DNA of 5,034 nucleotides from contig JAEZLJ010000078.1 of assembly GCA_023415275.1 (NCBI GenBank), forward strand, positions 1-5,034, in the 5' to 3' direction. Below are positions 1-4,499 of this stretch, piece by piece; positions within the stretch are counted from its first letter, which is position 1; every line of letters starts with the position of its first letter. Under the pieces are notes generated by a model. The model had not been told where the DNA came from. It did not search any database and was given only the letters and a program-made list of their open reading frames with translations. The position numbers were made by a program, and so were the translations under genes. This DNA comes from Bacteroidota bacterium (GTDB lineage Bacteria > Bacteroidota > Bacteroidia > Chitinophagales > Chitinophagaceae).

Positions 1-2
1 GT

Positions 3-134
3 ATATCACCTGCTGCTCACACTGTTATCTATGATGTGGAGCGTTTTATAGCATGCATGGGCCATCAACAGACAGCAGTGAATAAAGTATTAACAGAAAA
101 ACTCAGTACACCTGAAAGCTTTCCTCACCAGTAA
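3..134 (+). CDS. C-terminal end of an unidentified protein (partial)
   Basis: The frame starting at base 3 stays open for 43 codons and ends at TAA (132-134); the other two forward frames hit stops within about 50 bases. The visible tail starts ISPAAHTVIYDVERF and ends ESFPHQ. It contains a helix-like stretch (VERFIACMGHQQTAVNKVLTEKL) followed by a short Pro/Ser-rich end, which fits the end of a soluble protein. I do not recognise the family, and the start lies outside the window. The gene converges on the minus-strand lipoprotein that ends at 159, leaving 24 bases between the two stops and no obvious terminator with a T-run. Its codon choice looks ordinary. That this is a real gene end rests only on the open frame and plausible protein composition. 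Confidence 0.55.
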   Translation: MSPAAHTVIYDVERFIACMGHQQTAVNKVLTEKLSTPESFPHQ

Positions 135-158
135 TCGATAGATGAAAACTTGATTAGC

Positions 159-662
159 TTAATGTAAGTATTCCTGGTGACCATAACTGATGATGCGGGT
201 AATATTCCACTCGCCATTTTTTTTCTGCCAAAGCTGAACAAATTTTGCTTCGCTGCTTAATTTTTCGTGTTGACCTTTTTCCGTAGCATAAAAGCGATGT
301 ACTCCAGATTCAACCGCACCAAAATCCCTGATAGGGTAAATTTCTAAAGTACCTTTTACCAGTTCTCTCCGGACTCGTCTTTCGCTGTTGAATGTTTTTA
401 TAAATGCTTCCAGGTTTTGATTGTAATTGGTCACACCACCCAGGTCATGGTAAAATTCAAGGTTTTCAGAAAGCATTGATTTGAGCTGCTCAAGATTTCG
501 TGTATTAAATGCATTGAAAAACAGACTATCTAAACGGGCAATCGTATCATACAATGCCGGTGTGCTTTTATGCACCTGGTTGGGAGTAACTGTTTTCGGG
601 GTGGTGCAGGCAGATGCCAATAAAAACATTACTAGGATAATAACGAGAGGGAACTTTTTCAT
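159..662 (-). CDS. NTF2-like (SnoaL/DUF4440-type) lipoprotein
   Basis: This encodes 167 residues. It begins with a lipoprotein signal: MKK, a hydrophobic run at about residues 4-15, then ALA-type lipobox ASAC with the lipidated Cys at 19. The rest (about 37-167) looks like a single NTF2-like domain of the DUF4440/SnoaL kind: an N-terminal amphipathic helix (LDSLFFNAFNTRNLEQL), the motif FYHDLGG at about 70-76, and a closing strand pair around FVQLWQKKNGEWNITRI (about 141-157). Such domains form cone-shaped pockets used for small-molecule binding or catalysis, and no substrate can be read here. I chose the ATG at 660-662 over an in-frame ATG at 702-704 because the latter would place 14 extra residues ahead of a textbook signal peptide. 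No acidic residues follow the Cys, so a surface-export signal is not evident and a periplasmic location is likelier (inference). The leader lacks a Shine-Dalgarno site. It is divergent from the next gene. Confidence 0.85.
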   Translation of the reverse strand: MKKFPLVIILVMFLLASACTTPKTVTPNQVHKSTPALYDTIARLDSLFFNAFNTRNLEQLKSMLSENLEFYHDLGGVTNYNQNLEAFIKTFNSERRVRRELVKGTLEIYPIRDFGAVESGVHRFYATEKGQHEKLSSEAKFVQLWQKKNGEWNITRIISYGHQEYLH

Positions 663-775
663 TCTAATTAAGATACATAACAAATGAGTAATACCGTACT
701 CCAATTATTTTCAGCTAGTCATATTATTCCATACCAATTAAACGTATTTTGGCGACCATTCATTTTAACTATAAT
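663..775. promoter_or_regulatory. Divergent promoter region of the two lipoprotein genes
   Basis: The 113 bases between the two divergent start codons must carry the promoters of both lipoprotein genes unless either leader is transcribed from further away. The stretch is strongly AT-rich. On the plus strand, 745-752 (TATTTTGG) resembles the Bacteroidota -7 element TAnnTTTG with one mismatch, but no TTTG-like -33 element sits at the usual distance, so I do not call it a promoter. The heptamer CCAATTA occurs twice as a direct repeat (701-707 and 734-740), and GAGTA/TACTC form a small dyad (686-701); either could be chance in such AT-rich DNA. Confidence 0.45.
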
Positions 776-1462
776 ATGAAAACATTCAACCAAAACTTCC
801 TCGTACCAGTATTGCTATTTCTTTCTATTTCTATGTTAGGTAGCTGCCTGACGCCTAAAAAAATGGATAAATATGTGGCAGAGCAATACAACAATAAAAT
901 TCCCAGGCAAAACAAACAAAAGAAAGCTGACATCAGCATATCATCAACTCTTGTATCGAAAACCAATGATATATCTATCACTACCAGAAAGAGAAGTAAT
1001 TTTTTACCGCTTATAGTTTACTGGCAGGCGGATTACAGGCATATCTGCACATTGAATTCAGCTATAGCCGTCAACAATTTTTCCAATGCGGTTAATACAA
1101 TGACCAATAAAACTTTCAGTGACAAGCTTGCAGGACAAAGGTTGGAATTGACGGTGGAAGAAATACCCACAGCCTTTGCATTAGTGGATAAAGAAAGGGT
1201 TATATGGCTCATCTATGCCATTAGCTGGCAAAAGATATATATGGAACCAGATTTTAAGAACCTGGTGGTTTCTTATAAATTATTGCAGAACGAGACTACC
1301 GTAAAAACCGGTAAAATATCCATCAAAGGGGAAGCGCATAATAAAGGACTTAGGTTTTTTCAGTCCTGGAAATCTGCCACTTCTGAACACTTAGTGGATT
1401 ATAATACCAATATTACGGCTATGAGCAAAGCCTTTATGAATAAACTCCTGGAGGAACTATGA
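776..1462 (+). CDS. Lipoprotein of unknown function
   Basis: This encodes 228 residues. Residues 1-24 form a lipoprotein signal peptide: MKTFNQN, a hydrophobic core, then a good lipobox LGSC with the lipidated Cys at 24. A Lys-rich stretch follows (TPKKMDKY and, further on, PRQNKQKKAD), then a mixed alpha/beta body with no motif I can assign to a catalytic family. A repeated pattern of hydrophobic strands and the closing helix (MSKAFMNKLLEEL) suggest a compact periplasmic or outer-membrane-anchored domain. It vaguely recalls the auxiliary lipoproteins of outer-membrane transport systems, but I cannot support that. The ATG at 776 starts directly at the signal peptide; an in-frame TTG at 749 would add nine residues ahead of it and was rejected. 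There is no Shine-Dalgarno site, and the leader is AT-rich. It is divergent from the NTF2-like lipoprotein over a 113-base shared upstream region, so the two might share control. The GC of this gene is low compared with the genes to the right. Confidence 0.85.
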   Translation: MKTFNQNFLVPVLLFLSISMLGSCLTPKKMDKYVAEQYNNKIPRQNKQKKADISISSTLVSKTNDISITTRKRSNFLPLIVYWQADYRHICTLNSAIAVNNFSNAVNTMTNKTFSDKLAGQRLELTVEEIPTAFALVDKERVIWLIYAISWQKIYMEPDFKNLVVSYKLLQNETTVKTGKISIKGEAHNKGLRFFQSWKSATSEHLVDYNTNITAMSKAFMNKLLEEL

Positions 1463-1494
1463 TGTCAACTCCTTTAAATCAGATACATATGTAA
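1459..1494 (+). other. ATGA-overlapping mini-ORF of 11 codons with a strong Shine-Dalgarno-like site
   Basis: An ATG at 1459 overlaps the stop of the lipoprotein gene in the ATGA arrangement typical of translationally coupled genes. GGAGG at 1450-1454 lies four bases before it, unusually strong for this window. The frame encodes only MMSTPLNQIHM before TAA. The GGAGG is also forced by the Glu-Glu codons near the lipoprotein's C-terminus, so chance is a good explanation. Nothing after the stop looks like a broken continuation of a gene in any frame. I list it as a possible vestige, not as a gene. Confidence 0.15.
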
Positions 1495-1546
1495 TTGCCC
1501 ACTCTATTATGTGGCATGGGAAGCAAATAGATTCATCCTTGTCGAC

Positions 1547-1567
1547 TATAACATTGAAAATGTTATA
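1547..1567. repeat. Perfect 9-bp inverted repeat with 3-base loop
   Basis: TATAACATT (1547-1555) is separated by GAA from its exact reverse complement AATGTTATA (1559-1567). It lies between the convergent ends of the lipoprotein and glycosylase genes. No T-run follows on either strand, so it is not a classical intrinsic terminator. It could be a 3'-end stabilising hairpin of the lipoprotein mRNA or a protein-binding palindrome. Confidence 0.5.
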
Positions 1568-1595
1568 ACTCCTGTAAAGTATAATCTCCCAGGTA

Positions 1596-1608
1596 ATCAT
1601 TTAATGAT
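1596..1608. repeat. 6-bp palindrome next to the long inverted repeat
   Basis: ATCATT (1596-1601) and AATGAT (1603-1608) are reverse complements around a single base. The palindrome directly abuts the longer inverted repeat that begins at 1609. Alone it could be chance; its position beside two other dyads is why it is recorded. Confidence 0.35.
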
Positions 1609-1643
1609 CACTGAAACGCTATACCTGGTATAGTGCTTCAGTG
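1609..1643. terminator. Long inverted repeat, candidate bidirectional terminator
   Basis: The left arm 1609-1625 (CACTGAAACGCTATACC) and the right arm 1627-1643 (GGTATAGTGCTTCAGTG) pair at 15 of 17 positions around one central base. One of the two mismatches would be a G-U wobble in plus-strand RNA and the other an A-C. This is the strongest hairpin in the window. It lies 24 bases beyond the glycosylase stop and about 150 beyond the lipoprotein stop, where both convergent transcripts would need to end. There is no T-run on either side (plus-strand follow-on is CCCGATAATAG), so ending by the usual intrinsic mechanism is uncertain. It could instead be an mRNA 3'-end hairpin or a dispersed repeat. 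Confidence 0.45.
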
Positions 1644-1666
1644 CCCGATAATAGCCCGTATTAAGA

Positions 1667-2098
1667 TTATGGCAGTTGTTCCCACGATTCAATAGGACCA
1701 GGAACAGTTTTAAATAAACTATGAACATCTCTATCAGCAGTACTCATTACCGCATTGTATTTATCAATGTTCCGTTCTTTCAGCTTTTTTAATAAATGAG
1801 CAAATTCGTATTTAACCTGCTCTTCAGTAACAGTCAAGGACAATGGATCTACAACGCTTTCAAACTTGGTATTATCAAACTTATATTGCCTTCGCCTGGC
1901 TTCATAATACACCTCTTGCAGGTAGTAATTGATAGCTTGCAATGGATGGCTACAATATTTAAACCTAAGAAGCTGCGGATGATTAATATATCCTTTGGTC
2001 TTACCTTCTAAAACGTGCTTAGCCAACAGTGCTTCTCTCCAAAGAGCCACCAATCCAATGGTATCAAGATATTTAGGATGTATTGACCAAATTCTCAT
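1667..2098 (-). CDS. Pyrimidine-dimer DNA glycosylase/endonuclease V-like protein
   Basis: This encodes 143 residues and matches from memory the bacterial branch of the Pyr_excise family (PF03013), whose founder is phage T4 endonuclease V (DenV). That enzyme excises cyclobutane pyrimidine dimers and nicks the DNA by an AP-lyase step. Recognisable blocks are the start MRIWSIHPKYLD, GLVALWREALLA (15-26), and the segment GKTKGYINHPQLLRFK (32-47). Arg21-Glu22 in LWRE plausibly correspond to Arg22-Glu23 of T4 endonuclease V, where the Glu is catalytic (alignment by eye). Residue 2 is Arg, not the Thr whose free amine is the T4 nucleophile. The second half is helical with charged residues (LLKKLKERNIDKYNAV). 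Length is normal for the family. The start ATG at 2096-2098 has no Shine-Dalgarno site and lies 18 bases after the stop of the type IX cargo gene, so read-through transcription from it is likely. Actual dimer-excising activity is unproven for this branch. Confidence 0.85.
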   Translation of the reverse strand: MRIWSIHPKYLDTIGLVALWREALLAKHVLEGKTKGYINHPQLLRFKYCSHPLQAINYYLQEVYYEARRRQYKFDNTKFESVVDPLSLTVTEEQVKYEFAHLLKKLKERNIDKYNAVMSTADRDVHSLFKTVPGPIESWEQLP

Positions 2099-2116
2099 TT
2101 TGTAAAATGCTTGTAA

Positions 2117-4045
2117 TTACCTCACGATCATGACCCATCCTGTGCGTTTGACGCCGATATCCTTTAACTGAATAATATATGGGTACACACCAACGGGCAA
2201 ATCCTTTCCTTTGTAACGGCCATCCCAGGGTGCGCTATTCTTTGCATGATATACTTCACCGCCCCAGCGGTTGAATACAATGACCTCCACGTTTGAATAG
2301 ACCTGGAGCACCGGAATGTTCCAGGTGTCATTCTTTCCATCACCATTAGGGGAAAATGCATTGGGTATATAAAGATCATTGAACACCCGCACCCTGACCG
2401 AATCAAGGGCAGTGCCACAGCCATCATTGGAGACAACCTGTAAGGTATAAGTGATGTCAGCATCGGGATGCACATTCGGTTGAAGTTGAGTGGCATCATC
2501 CATATATGAAGAAGGGGACCAGGAAAAACTGATATTGGTGCCGCTGGCATTACCCTGCAGTTGTATGACCTGTCCCGCCAGCAGGGCTCTATCGGGTCCT
2601 GCATCGGCCCTTGCCTTTTTGCTAACATGCACCTCTACAAACCCAGTATCCGCACATTGGAAATCATTGGCTACGATGACCTGGTACACCGTACTGTCAA
2701 CCGGTGAGGCTATTGGTGCTGCAATAGTACCGGATGAAAGATGAATAGCAGGCATCCACTTATAACTGCTACCCCCGGAGGCCTGCAACTGGGTGTTCTC
2801 TCCTTCGCAAATGGAAATCTCTGAAGGGTGGACAGAGGCTACAGGTGTGGGGTGTACGATAACGCCGGTCGAGTCCAGGGTGGTGCATCCGGCAGAAGAA
2901 GTGACCTGCACAAAATATTTACCTGTTTGACCTGGTTGGGCATTTAACAATGTAAAACCAGGAGCTGTACTGGCGAATCCATTTGGACCTGTCCATGCAT
3001 ACTTTTCTCCATTAGCCGCCGAAACCTGCACATCTGTGCCGCTACAGGAAGGACTGCTATTAGTAGCTGAAGGGAGGGGCTTTGGATTGATAGTGATGGT
3101 GATGACATTGGAATTAACCCTGCACACCGTGCTGCCTATGTTCTCCTGCTGCGTAACAGAAAGCCTGTATTCATAAACACCCGGAGCACTTGAAGATGAA
3201 AGGCCAGGTTCCAGGGTGATGCTATTAGCCCCCGGAATATCTGTCCAGAAGGGGGCACTGTTTATGCGTTGCTGCCACTGGTAATGTGGGTTGGAATAAC
3301 CCGCTGACACTTCGCAGGTCAGTGTTTGAGGCGGCACTTGTCCTTCACAAAAACGCAGGGAGGTACCATTGCCTGCAATGGCAGCATTGAGTCTTGGTCC
3401 GCAGGGACGAAAAGTGATGTCATCCAGCGCCAGGTCATTACCACAGCCGCCCATGGCATTATTGATGATACGCAACACTATTTTGCTGGTATTGGCGGGC
3501 GTGGTGAAGAAAAAACCATATTGGCGCCACTCCGGACCCGTTTGCGGACCTATATCGCCGGAGTTGCTGCTTTGTAACACCTTACCATCTACTGTCTCAA
3601 TATTAAAAGTGAGATTGGGTTTATTAGGATTGCCACTGCATTCGAAAGGACGGTTCATATTCACCACCCAGGCGGCAAATTCGTAAGTAGTATTGTTGCA
3701 TTGCAGGTTGACGGTATCTACATAAAAAGCGCTGGGCTGCTCAGTGGCATTCACCAGCATGAAATATCCGTTTCCATTACCCGTATGGTCTGCAGTCAGT
3801 GTATGCCAGCCTGTAAAACATTGGTCTGTACGGTTGCGAACCGTGTAAAAACCATCCTGTGGGCAATCATGTGATACATACTGGTAAGAAGTGGAGGCTG
3901 CCGCCAACGGGGGGCCTGGGTTAGACCCGGTGCCGAAAGTGATGTTCACAATAGGGTCGCCAAGGCTGCCCTGGCAAAGTTGCGCTCCGCAGTCCATCAC
4001 CAGTAAAAAGAAAACCAATATCAATAACACACGGCGCGGATTCAT
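2117..4045 (-). CDS. Type IX-secreted multi-domain protein with gliding-motility (CHU_C, type B) C-terminal domain
   Basis: This encodes 642 residues. A signal peptide covers about 1-21, probably cleaved after GA (before Gln22); the Cys at 19 is preceded by Asp, so no lipobox. Residues about 24-215 form a Cys-rich jelly-roll-like domain (Cys 24, 61, 76, 116, 136, 201, 215; motifs GWHTLTADHTGNGNGYF and LALDDITFRPCG) of the sort found at the front of many Bacteroidota surface proteins; carbohydrate or matrix binding is plausible but unproven. Four Ig/PKD-like repeats follow at about 219-320, 321-398, 399-475 and 476-555, the middle two each with a spaced Cys pair (334/387, 413/464). Residues about 558-642 are the CHU_C sorting domain: NAFSPNGDGKNDTWNIP, FNRWGGEVY, WDGRYKGKDLPVGVYPY. 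This domain directs passage through the type IX secretion system across the outer membrane. No SprF/PorP-like partner follows; the next gene is a DNA glycosylase. The start is supported by AGGAA at 4051-4055. Confidence 0.92.
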   Translation of the reverse strand: MNPRRVLLILVFFLLVMDCGAQLCQGSLGDPIVNITFGTGSNPGPPLAAASTSYQYVSHDCPQDGFYTVRNRTDQCFTGWHTLTADHTGNGNGYFMLVNATEQPSAFYVDTVNLQCNNTTYEFAAWVVNMNRPFECSGNPNKPNLTFNIETVDGKVLQSSNSGDIGPQTGPEWRQYGFFFTTPANTSKIVLRIINNAMGGCGNDLALDDITFRPCGPRLNAAIAGNGTSLRFCEGQVPPQTLTCEVSAGYSNPHYQWQQRINSAPFWTDIPGANSITLEPGLSSSSAPGVYEYRLSVTQQENIGSTVCRVNSNVITITINPKPLPSATNSSPSCSGTDVQVSAANGEKYAWTGPNGFASTAPGFTLLNAQPGQTGKYFVQVTSSAGCTTLDSTGVIVHPTPVASVHPSEISICEGENTQLQASGGSSYKWMPAIHLSSGTIAAPIASPVDSTVYQVIVANDFQCADTGFVEVHVSKKARADAGPDRALLAGQVIQLQGNASGTNISFSWSPSSYMDDATQLQPNVHPDADITYTLQVVSNDGCGTALDSVRVRVFNDLYIPNAFSPNGDGKNDTWNIPVLQVYSNVEVIVFNRWGGEVYHAKNSAPWDGRYKGKDLPVGVYPYIIQLKDIGVKRTGWVMIVR

Positions 4046-4050
4046 TCGCT

Positions 4051-4055
4051 TTCCT
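4051..4055 (-). promoter_or_regulatory. Shine-Dalgarno site of the type IX cargo gene
   Basis: On the minus strand the bases read AGGAA, five bases before the ATG at 4043-4045. It is one of the few recognisable Shine-Dalgarno sites in a window whose other starts have none, and it fixes the start choice. The right side of the 28-bp dyad ends one base upstream of it, so folding of the leader could affect its access. Confidence 0.55.
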
Positions 4056-4083
4056 GCTATAATTGTTTTGTGCTAATTATAGC
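4056..4083 (-). promoter_or_regulatory. Perfect 9-bp dyad upstream of the cargo gene's ribosome binding site
   Basis: GCTATAATT (4056-4064) and AATTATAGC (4075-4083) are exact reverse complements separated by ten bases, giving a 28-bp dyad that directly abuts the AGGAA site. Three bases further upstream (4087-4094, reading TATCTTTC on the minus strand) is a one-mismatch match to the Bacteroidota -7 element TAnnTTTG, without a clear -33 element. If that is the promoter, the dyad overlaps the transcription start and would suit an operator; in RNA it would form an AU-rich hairpin just before the ribosome site. Both readings are inference. Confidence 0.45.
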
Positions 4084-4127
4084 CGGGAAAGATACTAATT
4101 AGAATGGTGATTTTTTATGATGTGGAT

Positions 4128-4141
4128 AGAGAGAAGAGAAC
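4128..4141 (+). repeat. 14-bp direct repeat, copy 1
   Basis: AGAGAGAAGAGAAC occurs here and again, identical, at 4275-4288. The neighbouring bases differ on both sides, so the match is exactly 14. The sequence is purine-rich and of low complexity, which lowers its weight, but the two copies bracket both period-7 repeat blocks. Confidence 0.55.
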
Positions 4142-4145
4142 CGCG

Positions 4146-4180
4146 TAATACCGAACAAGGAATATCGAATGATGAAGTGT
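4146..4180 (+). repeat. Degenerate period-7 block, GAANNNN
   Basis: GAA recurs at 4153, 4160, 4167 and 4174, exactly every seven bases, and TAA at 4146 fits the same phase. The four bases between the anchors vary (CAAG, TATC, TGAT, GTGT). Read on the minus strand this is a run of TTC every seven bases. It resembles dispersed heptad-type intergenic repeats I recall from Bacteroidota genomes, a recollection that I cannot confirm here. Confidence 0.55.
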
Positions 4181-4239
4181 TTAGGATGGAGAGGGTTTTT
4201 ATATAGCAGGCTATTCTTAGGTTGATGTCGAGATAATGT

Positions 4240-4274
4240 TCAATAATCAACTCTCAATGCTCAATTTTCAAAGA
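4240..4274 (+). repeat. Degenerate period-7 block, TCAANNN x5
   Basis: TCAA recurs at 4240, 4247, 4254, 4261 and 4268, five times at an exact spacing of seven, with variable trinucleotides (TAA, CTC, TGC, TTT, AGA). The preceding heptad (4233-4239) keeps the AA in phase. Period 7 is not a multiple of three, and the reading frame through it gives no sensible protein, so this is not coding. Confidence 0.65.
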
Positions 4275-4288
4275 AGAGAGAAGAGAAC
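4275..4288 (+). repeat. 14-bp direct repeat, copy 2
   Basis: This is identical to 4128-4141, 147 bases downstream of it, and starts immediately after the TCAANNN block. It might mark the right edge of a repeated intergenic unit or be a purine-rich coincidence. Confidence 0.55.
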
Positions 4289-4340
4289 TATGATTAACAG
4301 GATTGAGGAGGATTATTGGGGATATTGGGCATTTCCCTTG

Positions 4341-4377
4341 TTAACCTGTCAACTAGTCAACCCTTTTGCATTTTGCA
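4341..4377 (+). repeat. Period-8 block followed by a tandem TTTTGCA heptamer
   Basis: Three octads starting at 4341, 4349 and 4357 share the pattern TYAACNNN (TTAACCTG, TCAACTAG, TCAACCCT). They run into two perfect copies of TTTTGCA at 4364-4370 and 4371-4377. This is a third kind of short-period block in the same gap, again non-coding. Confidence 0.5.
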
Positions 4378-4499
4378 ACCTAAAACCATCATTTCAAAGC
4401 CATACTTTGTATCTTCATAAGACTTGACCTTATTGAAGCTGTCTACGTTATTCCTTCCTGAAAGAAACACCCCATACTTTAATTTTAAAAACGAAAACC

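Larger units (their letters stand above)
4046..4499. other. 454-base non-coding gap with repeat blocks between divergent genes
   Basis: No convincing gene lies here. A 63-codon plus-strand frame (4236-4427) runs through repeat blocks and has no protein-like composition. The gap separates the minus-strand cargo gene from the plus-strand methyltransferase gene, so it should carry both promoters. The first 40 bases hold the cargo gene's ribosome site and dyad. From about 4128 to 4377 it is a patchwork of short-period repeats: a 14-bp direct repeat pair, two period-7 blocks, a period-8 block and a tandem heptamer. The last 120 bases (4380-4499) are AT-rich and presumably hold the methyltransferase promoter, but I find no good -33/-7 pair. 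Confidence 0.7.

Noticed and set aside
125..180. TCACCAG/CTGGTGA inverted repeat (125-131 and 174-180) as a terminator between the first two genes
   Set aside because: The arms are only seven bases, 42 apart, and lie inside the two coding ends, with no T-run.
660..704. Upstream in-frame ATG (702-704) as the start of the NTF2-like lipoprotein
   Set aside because: It would put 14 residues ahead of a well-formed lipoprotein signal peptide that begins with MKK at 662.
745..752. Bacteroidota -7 promoter element (TATTTTGG) for the second lipoprotein
   Set aside because: One mismatch to TAnnTTTG in AT-rich DNA and no TTTG-like element at the expected upstream distance; too weak to annotate as a promoter.
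749..775. TTG at 749 as the start of the second lipoprotein
   Set aside because: It adds nine residues before the signal peptide; the ATG at 776 gives a standard lipoprotein start.
1796..2011. 71-codon plus-strand frame opposite the glycosylase gene
   Set aside because: It is antisense to a recognised conserved family, and its hydrophobic translation is the usual mirror of such a gene.
2164..2628. 154-codon minus-strand reading inside the type IX cargo gene, plus plus-strand readings at 2490-2744, 3326-3577, 3369-3686 and 3891-4076
   Set aside because: All lie inside the strongly supported cargo gene in other frames and show no recognisable domain or protein-like composition.
4128..4377. 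CRISPR array
   Set aside because: The repeats are 7-14 bases with no 25-40 base repeat/spacer alternation and no cas genes nearby.
4403..4409. TACTTTG as a -7 element for the methyltransferase gene
   Set aside because: It is one base short of TAnnTTTG, and the nearest upstream TTTG (4372-4375) is too far away, about 27 bases.
4236..4427. 63-codon plus-strand frame in the non-coding gap
   Set aside because: It runs straight through the period-7 and period-8 repeat blocks, has no family signature and no signal peptide.
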